From positions 9,835 to 73,834 of the forward strand of contig JBBSQL010000011.1 in the NCBI GenBank assembly GCA_038257845.1: DNA of 64,000 nt, given 5' to 3'. The notes beneath the pieces are model-generated. The model had not been told where the DNA came from and did not search any database. It saw nothing but the letters and a program-made list of their open reading frames with translations. Source of the stretch: JAFDXJ01 sp038257845 (GTDB lineage: Bacteria > Bacteroidota > Bacteroidia > Chitinophagales > Chitinophagaceae). Positions 50,091-59,009 of this stretch are shown here, piece after piece. How positions within the stretch are numbered: position 1 is the stretch's first letter; every line of letters begins with the position of its first letter. A program made the position numbers and the translations under genes.

Positions 50091-51089
50091 TTGCAAAAAG
50101 CAGTTCAAAATTTGGGGGTGCAAAAATGGATAACATTTGTTTCCGTCTTGCTTTTCATTGCCAAAATGGGGGCATATTACCGCACCAATTCTACGGCGGT
50201 GTTATCGGATGCATTGGAAAGTGTGGTAAATGTAATTGCAGGAATTATCGGGCTTGTGGCATTATATGTGGCAGCAAAACCACGGGATGCCGATCATCCT
50301 TATGGCCATGGAAAAGCAGAATTTATTTCTGCAGCAGCGGAAGGCGCATTAATTATTTGTGCCGGTTTTTTTATTTTATACGAAACAGTTATACATTTCA
50401 TTGAACAAACACCGGTATTGCATATTGATGAAGGGCTTTACATCATTGCAGCAACCGCGGTTATAAATCTTATTGCAGGACTTTATTGCATTCGTATTGG
50501 TAAAAAAAATAATTCCCTTGCCTTGCATTCCTCCGGCAAACATTTATTGCTGGACACGGCCTCTACCTTACTTATTATTCTTGCACTGGGTGTCATGTAT
50601 TTTATCAAAATTTACTGGATTGATAAAGCAACATCATTGATTATGGCTATTATTGTTTTGTACAACGGGTATAAAATAATCCGTAAATCATTTGCAGGAA
50701 TCATGGATGAAGCGGATGAGAAATTGTTGAAGAATTTGATCAGCCTCCTGAATGATAACAGGCAGGCAAAATGGATTGACCTGCATAACCTTCGTGTAAT
50801 TAAATACGGCGCAGTGTTGCATATTGATTGCCACATGACAGTTCCCTGGTACCTGAATGTGCGGGAAGCGCATTCAGAAATTGATGCGTTAATTCATTTA
50901 ATAAAAACGAAATTTGGGGATGCCGTTGAAATGTTTATTCATACAGATGCATGCATGGAATTTTCCTGCCCGATTTGCATGGTAGCGGATTGCCCGGTAA
51001 GATTACAGCCATTTGAAAAAAGCGTAGAATGGAGTATGAAAAATATAATTCCAAATCAAAAACATAGTATAAAGCAAACAGAAAGATAA
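50091..51089 (+). CDS. Cation diffusion facilitator family transporter
   Basis: 332 residues from a TTG start (50091). No ATG is available before the conserved N-terminus. Six membrane helices, with KMGAYYRTNSTAVLSDALES in helix II and the metal-coordinating DHPYGHGKAEF at the loop between helices III and IV typical of CDF. A Cys-rich C-terminal cytoplasmic domain (CMEFSCPICMVADCPVR) could bind metal. Probably exports Zn2+, Fe2+ or Co2+; the ion is not predictable. Follows the LptF/G gene by 26 bp, so likely co-transcribed. Confidence 0.9.
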   Translation: MQKAVQNLGVQKWITFVSVLLFIAKMGAYYRTNSTAVLSDALESVVNVIAGIIGLVALYVAAKPRDADHPYGHGKAEFISAAAEGALIICAGFFILYETVIHFIEQTPVLHIDEGLYIIAATAVINLIAGLYCIRIGKKNNSLALHSSGKHLLLDTASTLLIILALGVMYFIKIYWIDKATSLIMAIIVLYNGYKIIRKSFAGIMDEADEKLLKNLISLLNDNRQAKWIDLHNLRVIKYGAVLHIDCHMTVPWYLNVREAHSEIDALIHLIKTKFGDAVEMFIHTDACMEFSCPICMVADCPVRLQPFEKSVEWSMKNIIPNQKHSIKQTER

Positions 51090-51188
51090 ATTCATTATAA
51101 AGATAAAAGCAGTTTATAACTGTGTGTTTAAAATATTCTATATTCGTCAACCATCGAAATCGTATTCTCAACTTTTAAAAATATATAT

Positions 51189-52559
51189 ATGGAAGCATGG
51201 AAAGATTACCAGGAAAAAAATAAAGACAGATTCCTGGAAGAATTATTGGAATTATTGCGCATCCCGAGTGTAAGCGCACGCAATGAAAATAAAAAAGATA
51301 TGCTCACCTGTGCGGAAGCAGTAAAAAACAGGCTTACGGAAGCAGGCGCAGAAAATGTAAAAATTATTCCTACTACAGGCCACCCGGTTGTTTATGGAGA
51401 AAAAATAATTGATGCATCCAAACCCACCGTATTGGTATATGGACATTATGATGTACAACCGGCAGATCCGCTGGAACTCTGGAATAGCGGGCCTTTCGAA
51501 CCGGTGATCAAAGACGGTAAAATCTTTGCCCGTGGTGCCTGTGATGATAAAGGCCAATTTTATATGCATATTAAAGCGTTGGAAATAATGACAAAAACCA
51601 ACAGCTTACCGGTTAATATAAAATTCCTCATTGAAGGCGAAGAGGAAATTGGTTCTGCACACCTGGCTGAATTTTTAGAAGAAAATAAATCCCTGTTGCA
51701 GGCCGATGTTATTTTGATCAGCGATACTGCAATGCTTAGTATGGATACACCGAGCATTGATGTTGGAGTCCGCGGTCTTTCTTATGTAGAAATTGAATTG
51801 ACAGGCCCTAACCGCGACCTGCATAGTGGTGTGTATGGTGGCGCTGTGGCAAATCCAATTACTATTCTCGCCCAAATGATCGCATCGCTCCATGATGAAA
51901 ATAATCATATAACCATTACCGGGTTTTATGATGATGTAGTGAATTCAACAGATGAAGAAAGAAAAGCCATGGCCAAAGCGCCTTATGATGAGGAAGCCTA
52001 TAAAGAAGATTTAGGGGTGAAAAATTTATGGGGTGAAAAAGGTTACACAACGAATGAAAGAACAGGTATCAGGCCTACACTGGAAGTGAATGGAATTTGG
52101 GGCGGCTATACAGGTGAAGGTGCTAAAACAGTTTTGCCATCAAAAGCAACTGCAAAAATTTCCTGCAGGTTGGTGCCGAATCAAAAAAGTCCAAAAATGA
52201 CAAAATTAATAATGGATCATTTGAAAAAAATTGCACCGGATACAGTTACTGTAAACATTTTTGAACATCACGGTGGCGATCCTTATATGACGCCTGTTGA
52301 CAGCCTGGAATATGAAGCTGCTGCAAAAGCCATTGAAAAAACTTTTGGCAAAAAACCTATACCAGTTCGTGGTGGTGGAAGTATTCCGATTACGGCACTT
52401 TTTGAATCTGTATTAAATTGCAAAACTGTTTTCCTGGGCTTTGGCCTCGACAGTGATAACCTGCATAGCCCGAATGAAAAATATGGTTTATTCAATTTCT
52501 ATAAAGGCATTGAAACCATTCCATATTTTCATCAGTATTATGCTGAAATGAAAAAATAA
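51189..52559 (+). CDS. M20/M25/M40-family dipeptidase
   Basis: 456 residues. Two-zinc peptidase: YGHYDVQPADPLELW (zinc His and Asp), GACDDKGQFYMHIKA (bridging Asp), EGEEEIGSAHLAEFL (catalytic and zinc Glu pair), SDTAMLSMDTPSIDVGVRGL (second Asp), and HSPNEKYGLFNFYKG (C-terminal His). Lid domain with DLHSGVYGGAVANPITILA. Cleaves dipeptides or carnosine-like substrates. Confidence 0.94.
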   Translation: MEAWKDYQEKNKDRFLEELLELLRIPSVSARNENKKDMLTCAEAVKNRLTEAGAENVKIIPTTGHPVVYGEKIIDASKPTVLVYGHYDVQPADPLELWNSGPFEPVIKDGKIFARGACDDKGQFYMHIKALEIMTKTNSLPVNIKFLIEGEEEIGSAHLAEFLEENKSLLQADVILISDTAMLSMDTPSIDVGVRGLSYVEIELTGPNRDLHSGVYGGAVANPITILAQMIASLHDENNHITITGFYDDVVNSTDEERKAMAKAPYDEEAYKEDLGVKNLWGEKGYTTNERTGIRPTLEVNGIWGGYTGEGAKTVLPSKATAKISCRLVPNQKSPKMTKLIMDHLKKIAPDTVTVNIFEHHGGDPYMTPVDSLEYEAAAKAIEKTFGKKPIPVRGGGSIPITALFESVLNCKTVFLGFGLDSDNLHSPNEKYGLFNFYKGIETIPYFHQYYAEMKK

Positions 52560-52608
52560 ATAGCTGGTTTATCCTGAAAATTTTTTTCGGAAAATTTTGA
52601 AGAAATGT

Positions 52609-52998
52609 ATGAATACAGTTCCCGCTAAAATAAGAATTGATAAATATTTATGGGCTATACGAATTTTCAAAACACGCACGCAAGCAGCAGATGCATGCAG
52701 CAAGGGTAAAGTAAAAATGAATGGAAATTCGTTGAAAGCTTCTAAGATTGTTGAGATAAATGATCAATACGAAATAAAAACAGAAGCCCGAAAATGGCTT
52801 ATAAAAGTTACCCGATTATTGCAGCAGCGTGTTCAATTTTCAGAGGCTGTAAATTTTTATACGGACCTTACACCTGCTGAGGAAAAGAAAGAGGAAAGTT
52901 ATGAAGCAACTGCATTTCATACCGGAAAAAGATTAAGTAAAATAGGCCGGCCAACAAAAAAAGAGCGACGAGGGAGGGATGACTTTTTCAATGATTAA
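52609..52998 (+). CDS. S4-domain RNA-binding protein (Hsp15 type)
   Basis: 129 residues from the ATG at 52609; the frame extends to a TTG at 52597. The S4 domain is IRIDKYLWAIRIFKTRTQAA through GKVKMNGNSLKASKIVEIND, the basic C-terminus (RLSKIGRPTKKERRGRDDFF) is characteristic of Hsp15. Hsp15 binds 50S subunits carrying stalled nascent chains in E. coli. Follows the dipeptidase gene by 49 bp. Confidence 0.92.
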   Translation: MNTVPAKIRIDKYLWAIRIFKTRTQAADACSKGKVKMNGNSLKASKIVEINDQYEIKTEARKWLIKVTRLLQQRVQFSEAVNFYTDLTPAEEKKEESYEATAFHTGKRLSKIGRPTKKERRGRDDFFND

Positions 52999-53004
52999 GA
53001 TCAA

Positions 53005-53913
53005 TTATATTTTATCCATTGAAAAAGTTTCCCGGATGCCTTCTTCAAAGAGAATAGGATCAAAATCCAGTTCATTGATTGCCCTTTGAATTTTCAAACC
53101 GGATTTTTGGGGCCTTACTACTGGTTGTTTTAATTCTTCGCCTCTAACTTTTTCCAACAGGTCCGTATTTAAACCAAGTAATTTTGCTGTGGCAAATGCC
53201 ATATCAGATGGCGACAGCGTTTCTTTTCCCGCAAGATGAAAAACACCTGTTTTATTTCTTTCAATGATGGCATTAATACCTATACAGAAATCACCAACAA
53301 AAGTAGGTGTCCGCTTTTCATCGGTTACTACTTTAATAGATTGATTTTTTTTCAGGCAATTTTTGATAAGTTGAATAAATCCACCTCTCGTACCTTCCCA
53401 TACAGGCCCATAGACAAAAACAGGTCGTACAATTGTATAAGGAATAGTTGTAGCAGAAACAATTTTTTCCGCCATCAGTTTGGATTCTCCATAAAAATTA
53501 AGTGGTGCAGGAATATCATTTTCTGCATGCGGGCCATTTTCACCAAAAACAAAATCGGTGGATAGAAATATGAAATGCACTTTTTTTCCCGGCGCAAGAG
53601 CAGAAGCCGCTTCCAACAAATACCTTGTAGCTTCTACATTTATTTGCAAGCATTCTTCCCTATAAACATGACAATCATTCGGCTTACTCATCGCCGCATT
53701 ATGAATGATCACATCCGGCATAATACTTTGTATTAATTCCTGAACGTTTTCTTTATTGGTTAATTCTGCTTCGCAATACACTACCTTTTCCGGGATATTT
53801 ATGTCCCGGCAAAGTCCGCGCCCGCTGGTATAAACGTCTATATTTTTCTGTGAAAAGAAATGAGCCAAATGGCTACCTAAAAACCCATTTGCTCCCGTAA
53901 TGAGTATTCGCAT
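53005..53913 (-). CDS. NAD(P)-dependent sugar-nucleotide-type reductase (SDR, RmlD-like)
   Basis: 302 residues, extended short-chain dehydrogenase fold. MRILITGANGFLGSHLAHFF binds the nucleotide, VIIHNAAMSKPNDCH is the second conserved region, and catalytic YGESKLMAEK holds Tyr and Lys. The pattern fits the dTDP-4-dehydrorhamnose reductase group, but no rml genes are nearby, so the substrate is not known. Confidence 0.87.
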   Translation of the reverse strand: MRILITGANGFLGSHLAHFFSQKNIDVYTSGRGLCRDINIPEKVVYCEAELTNKENVQELIQSIMPDVIIHNAAMSKPNDCHVYREECLQINVEATRYLLEAASALAPGKKVHFIFLSTDFVFGENGPHAENDIPAPLNFYGESKLMAEKIVSATTIPYTIVRPVFVYGPVWEGTRGGFIQLIKNCLKKNQSIKVVTDEKRTPTFVGDFCIGINAIIERNKTGVFHLAGKETLSPSDMAFATAKLLGLNTDLLEKVRGEELKQPVVRPQKSGLKIQRAINELDFDPILFEEGIRETFSMDKI

Positions 53914-53943
53914 AAATTCGAAGGTTTTTTAGTTTTGATTGAT

Positions 53944-54498
53944 CTACAATTCTTGATCCTCAGTATTTTCTGAATTTTCCGTACTCGTGTTTTCTTCACC
54001 TTCTTCGCCAAAGCCTTCCATGCCTTTTTCCAAATCATATTTTTCTTCAATATCCGCAAACTTACTACCCAAAAGACTTTTCGTGCCATATTGCGGCGGA
54101 CCGATCCCTTCCGTGCGTGAGATAAACGGGTATGAATAATTCCTGTTTTCTTCTTTGGAAACATGAATTAGCTCAACCAAAAATGACCATTTTTTGCTAA
54201 AGTCATATAGATAAATAAATTTCTGGTTGGTATCACGAATTTCACTCCCTATGGTCGTTTGATCCATTAACAGCGGTTCCGCTTTATAATCCTTATCATA
54301 TTTCAGGAGTGTAATTTCTCTGCCATGTAACCAATGGTCATTGCTGCGAAAAAAAGTTGCTTCGTGTTTGTCATCAAAACTGAAAGCGAGTAAAATAGCA
54401 TTATGTAATTGGGAAAAAAACTGCTTATGATGGATCAATATATCACGGTAAACCGTATCGTCTTCTTCGAGGTAAATTCTGAATTTTAAAATGGCCAT
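53944..54498 (-). CDS. Plasmid pRiA4b ORF-3-like protein
   Basis: 184 residues. FRIYLEEDDTVYRDILIHHK, QLHNAILLAFSFDDKHEATF and the strand pattern KFIYLYDFSKKWSFLVELIH are typical of the pRiA4b ORF-3 family, which is widespread and often chromosomal in Bacteroidota. Function unknown. The tail is acidic and low-complexity (EEGEENTSTENSENTEDQ). Despite the family name, nothing suggests that this copy is mobile. Confidence 0.87.
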   Translation of the reverse strand: MAILKFRIYLEEDDTVYRDILIHHKQFFSQLHNAILLAFSFDDKHEATFFRSNDHWLHGREITLLKYDKDYKAEPLLMDQTTIGSEIRDTNQKFIYLYDFSKKWSFLVELIHVSKEENRNYSYPFISRTEGIGPPQYGTKSLLGSKFADIEEKYDLEKGMEGFGEEGEENTSTENSENTEDQEL

Positions 54499-54578
54499 GC
54501 CTGTTTAATTATTTTATAAAAATAGAGCACCAATATTACTGTACCGTTCAGCAAAAATGATGCGGGATAATATACAAT

Positions 54579-56033
54579 TTATTCAACGAGTTGCAAGTTT
54601 AAGTCTTTTGCTTTTTGTAACATAAAGGAATATGCGGCAGAATGGTTGTTTTCAATTTTACCATCAAGAATTGCTTCTCTGATGGCGTCTTTGATGAAGC
54701 CAACTTCCCGGCAGGGCTTTAGCCCAAATGCCTGCATGATCTCTTCTCCTGAAACAGGTGGCTGCCAGTTTCGTAAATGATCCTTTTCTTCCACCTCCTG
54801 CATACGCTGCCTGACGATCGCAAAATTTTCCAGGAACTTTGCTTTTTTCATTTTATTCTTGCTGGTAATATCGGCATTACAAAGCAGCATCAGTTGATCA
54901 ATATCTTCACCTGCATCCAGCAATAAACGACGAACTGCGCTGTCGGTAATATTTTCTTTCGTAAGGCTGATTGGCCGGAGATGAAGCAATACCATTTTCT
55001 GTACAAACCTCATTTTTTCATTCATGGGCAATTTTAATTGCCTGAAAATTTTAGGAACCATTTTAGCACCAACTACTTCATGTCCGTGAAAGGTCCAGCC
55101 GGCATTTTGATCAAATCGTTTTGTTGCAGGTTTGGCAATATCATGTAAGATCGCAGCCCATCTCATCCACAGGTCATTCGTTTTGGCTGCCACATTATCC
55201 AGCACTTGCAGTGTATGATAGAAATTATCTTTATGGCCTTTCCCATCTACGTATTCTGCGCCATGCAAACGCATCATTTGCGGAAAGAAAATTTCCAGTA
55301 AGCCACTTTCACTCAGCAGGTGAAAACCTGTTGAAGGTTTTTTAGATAAAATGATTTTATTCAATTCATCCGTAATTCTTTCTATAGAAACAATATTGAT
55401 CCTGTTTGCATTTTTTTGTATCGCCTGGAAAGTTGTTGCTTCAATTTCAAAATCGAGTTGTGCTGCGAAACGAATAGCGCGCATCATTCTCAATGGGTCA
55501 TCAGTAAATGTTATATTGGGATCGAGTGGTGTTTTAAGTATTCTTTTTTCCAGGTCTTCCACCCCTTTAAAAGGATCCAGTAAATTGCCAAAATCATCTT
55601 CATTCAAACTGATAGCCATAGCATTAATTGTAAAATCGCGGCGCAACTGGTCATCTTTTAATGTACCCGGAAGTACTTCTGGTTTTCTCGAATTGCTAGA
55701 ATAGCTTTCTTTTCTTGCTCCCACAAATTCTATTTCATATTGAAGATTTTTATTTAGGACATTTATAAAATGTCTTGCGTTCAATTTAATTTGTGCAGTA
55801 CCAAAAGTTTTAAAATGTGCTAATGCAGGTGGTGGAGAAAAATTTTTAGAAACAAGATAAGCGAGTTCTATACCATCCCCTACACAAACAATATCCAGGT
55901 CGCTTACAGGCCTTCCCAATATTTTATCCCGAACAAACCCGCCAATCAAATAGCAGGGCATTTTCATTTTTTGTGCGGATGTAGCAATAATTTTTAATAA
56001 ATCTAATTCGATTTCCGAACATTCAATATCCAT
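54579..56033 (-). CDS. cca: CCA-adding tRNA nucleotidyltransferase with HD domain
   Basis: 484 residues from the ATG at 56033 (MDIECSEIELDLLK). A perfect -7 box ends 4 nt before this ATG, which rules out the longer frame. Nucleotidyltransferase motif LIGGFVRDKILGRPVSDLDI and RRDFTINAMAISLNEDDFG; RNA-binding domain; HD motif in AAILHDIAKPATKRF. Adds or repairs the 3' CCA of tRNA, and matters here because the tmRNA gene lacks an encoded CCA. Confidence 0.94.
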   Translation of the reverse strand: MDIECSEIELDLLKIIATSAQKMKMPCYLIGGFVRDKILGRPVSDLDIVCVGDGIELAYLVSKNFSPPPALAHFKTFGTAQIKLNARHFINVLNKNLQYEIEFVGARKESYSSNSRKPEVLPGTLKDDQLRRDFTINAMAISLNEDDFGNLLDPFKGVEDLEKRILKTPLDPNITFTDDPLRMMRAIRFAAQLDFEIEATTFQAIQKNANRINIVSIERITDELNKIILSKKPSTGFHLLSESGLLEIFFPQMMRLHGAEYVDGKGHKDNFYHTLQVLDNVAAKTNDLWMRWAAILHDIAKPATKRFDQNAGWTFHGHEVVGAKMVPKIFRQLKLPMNEKMRFVQKMVLLHLRPISLTKENITDSAVRRLLLDAGEDIDQLMLLCNADITSKNKMKKAKFLENFAIVRQRMQEVEEKDHLRNWQPPVSGEEIMQAFGLKPCREVGFIKDAIREAILDGKIENNHSAAYSFMLQKAKDLNLQLVE

Positions 56034-56037
56034 AGAA

Positions 56038-56045
56038 CAAAGATA
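56038..56045 (-). promoter_or_regulatory. -7 box (TATCTTTG) of cca, 4 nt before ATG
   Basis: Perfect TAnnTTTG on the minus strand followed by TTCT and ATG (56033). Same geometry as rlmN and trmD. Confidence 0.6.
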
Positions 56046-56092
56046 CAGTTTCAATAGTAAGATTGGAAGCTGGTAAGTTTTGAATGTTTAAT

Positions 56093-56100
56093 TAACTTTG
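56093..56100 (+). promoter_or_regulatory. -7 box (TAACTTTG) of trmD, 4 nt before ATG
   Basis: Perfect TAnnTTTG followed by AAAA and ATG (56105). Probable leaderless mRNA. Confidence 0.55.
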
Positions 56101-56104
56101 AAAA

Positions 56105-56794
56105 ATGAGAATTGATGTCTTAACCGTAGTGCCGGAATTACTCGAAAGCCCTTTACAACATAGTATGATGAAAAAGGCGCAGGATAAAGGTTTGCTGGAA
56201 GTACATGTGCATCATTTGCGCCAATGGGCGTTGAATAAATATGGCCAGGTAGATGATTACCAATTTGGTGGTGGTGCCGGAATGGTAATGATGTGTGAAC
56301 CATTGGCCAATGCCATTGAATTTTTACAAAGTTCCCGGAAATATGACGAAGTGATTTTTATGACACCCGATGGAGAAAAGCTGGAACAAAAAAAGTGCAA
56401 CAAATTATCACTTGCAGAAAACCTGCTTATTATTTGCGGGCATTATAAAGGTATTGATCAACGGATCAGGGATCATTTTGTAACGATGGAAATTTCAATT
56501 GGTGATTTTGTTTTAAGTGGTGGGGAATTACCTGCAGCAATTTTAATTGATTCAATTGGCAGATTAATTCCAGGCGTTTTAAATGATGAAACATCTGCAC
56601 TCACGGATTCCTTCCAGGACAATTTGCTTGCACCCGATGTATATTCAAGGCCTGAAAGTTTCCGGGGATGGAAAGTGCCTGATATTTTATTAAGTGGAAA
56701 CCATCGTTTAATAGAAGAATGGAGAATGGAGAATGCTGAAAAAAAGACTGCATTGAAACGACCTGATTTAATTAAAGTGTCAAAAACAAAATAA
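56105..56794 (+). CDS. trmD: tRNA (guanine37-N1)-methyltransferase TrmD
   Basis: 229 residues, SPOUT fold with trefoil knot. MRIDVLTVVPELLESPLQHS, YQFGGGAGMVMMCEPLANAI, IICGHYKGIDQRIRDHFVTM and SIGDFVLSGGELPAAILIDS are the SAM-binding and catalytic regions. Prevents +1 frameshifting by methylating G37. The other genes of the usual rpsP-rimM-trmD-rplS operon are not adjacent. Confidence 0.97.
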   Translation: MRIDVLTVVPELLESPLQHSMMKKAQDKGLLEVHVHHLRQWALNKYGQVDDYQFGGGAGMVMMCEPLANAIEFLQSSRKYDEVIFMTPDGEKLEQKKCNKLSLAENLLIICGHYKGIDQRIRDHFVTMEISIGDFVLSGGELPAAILIDSIGRLIPGVLNDETSALTDSFQDNLLAPDVYSRPESFRGWKVPDILLSGNHRLIEEWRMENAEKKTALKRPDLIKVSKTK

Positions 56795-56983
56795 CCATAA
56801 AAGGTTTATTGTGTCCGATTGGGATATTTTTAAATCCTTATAATTTATTTAACTAATTATCATTACCCTACTTTTACATTGTGAAACGCTTAACAGCTTT
56901 CCCGTATATATCCAATATCCAAACATTGATAAACCAGGCCGAAGATCGAAGTTGTAACTCCTGAAACTTAAAAACGGCTAAAA

Positions 56984-57015
56984 ACAATCCTGCTTACCGG
57001 CGGGATTTTTTTTTG
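56984..57015 (-). terminator. Intrinsic terminator after etfA
   Basis: AATCCTGC / GCGGGATT stem (one wobble), flanked by A-run and T-run, located just past the etfA stop on the minus strand. Confidence 0.65.
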
Positions 57016-57018
57016 TCC

Positions 57019-57975
57019 TTATAGTATCTTTTTAATTTCTGCAGTCAGTTTGGGCACTACTTCAAAAACATCACCCACAATTCCGTAATCTGCTGATTTA
57101 AAAAAGGGAGCTTCCGGGTCTTTATTAATCACCACAATTGTTTTGCTGCGATTTACACCTGCCAAATGTTGTATGGCGCCTGAAATGCCTAAAGCAATAT
57201 ATAAATCCGGTGCGATTTGAATTCCTGTTTGGCCAACATGTTCATGATGTGGCCTCCAGCCTGAATCGGCAACCGGCCTGCTGCAGGCAGTGGCTGCGTG
57301 CAATGTTTTTGCAAGTTCTTCCACCATTCCCCAGTTTTCAGGTCCTTTTAATCCTCTTCCAGCACTCACTACTATTGCTGCTTCTGTTAATGGCACTTCA
57401 CCACGAACTTTGTTTACCGAAACGACTTTTATTGTGGATGCTGGTACAGGAATATCTAATTGTATTAATTCCGCTTTTCCTGTTTCATTTTTTGTAGTAT
57501 GAAAGCTATTAGGATTTAGGCTGATAATTTTAATATCTGTAAGTATTTTCACATTTGCAAAAGCTTTGCCACTGAAAACAGATTTTTTCACAACAAAGCC
57601 ATCAGCTAATTCAGGTAGGGCAGTAGCACCGCTTACAAATCCTGCATTTAACCGCACAGCCACGCGTGGCGCAATCGTTTTTGCTGTAGTATTATGAGAA
57701 AAAATAATTTCTTTTGCCCCGGTTTCTTTAGCTGCATGTGCAATTACATGCGCTAAAACTGCAGCGTCAATCGTATTGAGTTGAGGGTTTTTCACCTGGT
57801 AAACTTTACTAATTCCATATTGGCCCAAAGCCTCTGGGTTTTCATCAATTGTTCCCGTAATTATACCATTTGCTTCAGTTCCCAGTAATTTTGCCAGTTC
57901 TACACCATACGTCAATGCTTCAAATGAGGATTTTTTGATTTGACCTTCTGAATGATCTATATATATTAATACCAT
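57019..57975 (-). CDS. etfA: Electron transfer flavoprotein alpha subunit
   Basis: 318 residues. C-terminal FAD-binding domain with VVSAGRGLKGPENWGMVEEL, RPVADSGWRPHHEHVGQTGI and YIALGISGAIQHLAGVNRSK, which are diagnostic of ETF-alpha. With ETF-beta it carries electrons from acyl-CoA dehydrogenases to the quinone pool. It follows etfB by 21 bp on the same strand. Confidence 0.96.
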   Translation of the reverse strand: MVLIYIDHSEGQIKKSSFEALTYGVELAKLLGTEANGIITGTIDENPEALGQYGISKVYQVKNPQLNTIDAAVLAHVIAHAAKETGAKEIIFSHNTTAKTIAPRVAVRLNAGFVSGATALPELADGFVVKKSVFSGKAFANVKILTDIKIISLNPNSFHTTKNETGKAELIQLDIPVPASTIKVVSVNKVRGEVPLTEAAIVVSAGRGLKGPENWGMVEELAKTLHAATACSRPVADSGWRPHHEHVGQTGIQIAPDLYIALGISGAIQHLAGVNRSKTIVVINKDPEAPFFKSADYGIVGDVFEVVPKLTAEIKKIL

Positions 57976-57996
57976 ATTTTAGTTTTAAAAGATTGA

Positions 57997-58740
57997 TTAA
58001 ATAACTTTTGCTTCTTCATGTAAAAGCCTGACCAGTTCTGCCACATTATCCGCCGGTACCAGTTTCACCCCGGCTTTGGCTGGTGGCATATCAAAACTGA
58101 TATATTGCGTAGTCACTTCAACAGGTGCCGGTTCCACAACTATTAAAGGTTTTGTGCGGGCAGACATGATGCCGCGCATATTTGGAATTCGTTGTTCAGC
58201 CATACCTTTTTGGCAACTTACGACAAATGGCAATTTAACTTCCACCACTTCTTCCCCACCCTCAATTTCCCGGGGGATGGTGGCCGTTTCTCCATTTAAA
58301 TCAAATTTTGTTGCCAGGGAAACATACGGATATTCCAGTAATTCACTGATCATTCCACCAACGGATGCGCTGTTAAAATCTATGGTTTCTTTACCCGTCA
58401 TCACGAGATCATATTTTTCGGCTTTCGCAATTGCAGCAATTTGAGAAGCAATATTAAAAGAGCCCGCGTCAGCAGAATTTACCCGTGTAGCCTGGTCGCC
58501 ACCCAGCGCAAGCGCTTTACGAATCACCGGGTCGCAATCCGCACCACCAACATTAATTAAATGAATAACAATGGCTGGATCTTTTTCTTTCAATTCAATG
58601 GCGCGCACCAATGCATACCATTCATCATACGGATTAATGATCCATTGAACACCGGCATCATCAAATTTTGTGTTATTATCTTTAAAAGCGATGCGGGATG
58701 TAGTATCCGGCGTCTTACTTATACAAACTAAAATTTTCAT
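57997..58740 (-). CDS. etfB: Electron transfer flavoprotein beta subunit
   Basis: 247 residues. MKILVCISKTPDTTSRIAFK at the start, VQWIINPYDEWYALVRAIEL, and GKETIDFNSASVGGMISELL are typical; LPFVVSCQKGMAEQRIPNMR ends the core. Forms the ETF heterodimer with the downstream alpha subunit. Confidence 0.96.
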   Translation of the reverse strand: MKILVCISKTPDTTSRIAFKDNNTKFDDAGVQWIINPYDEWYALVRAIELKEKDPAIVIHLINVGGADCDPVIRKALALGGDQATRVNSADAGSFNIASQIAAIAKAEKYDLVMTGKETIDFNSASVGGMISELLEYPYVSLATKFDLNGETATIPREIEGGEEVVEVKLPFVVSCQKGMAEQRIPNMRGIMSARTKPLIVVEPAPVEVTTQYISFDMPPAKAGVKLVPADNVAELVRLLHEEAKVI

Positions 58741-58953
58741 AGTTAATGATTAAATTTTTTTGCAAAAAGCAAAAATTTACTTTGATTTTTATTGCCGCAA
58801 AGGTGCAAATAAAATTTGTATTTTTATCATTACAATACATAGATTAGCTTTTTGTTTTTATAATCGTCCTATATTTTTTTAAACTACAAATCCAATACGA
58901 TAATAATGAAATGATAAATTAATAGAGCGTTTGGCAAATCCATACTATATGAT

Positions 58954-58961
58954 TAATTTTG
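58954..58961 (+). promoter_or_regulatory. -7 box (TAATTTTG) before hppD
   Basis: TAnnTTTG with a TTTG 20 nt further upstream (58930-58933), the -33/-7 spacing expected of a primary promoter. Confidence 0.55.
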
Positions 58962-59009
58962 ATCCACACAACTTTTCACTTTTATACAACTTTTTTTAAT
59001 TTTCAAAAT

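Noticed and set aside
53944..54498. pRiA4b ORF-3-like gene as evidence of a plasmid or integrated element
   Set aside because: The family is common on chromosomes, and there are no transposases, integrases or att-like repeats around it.
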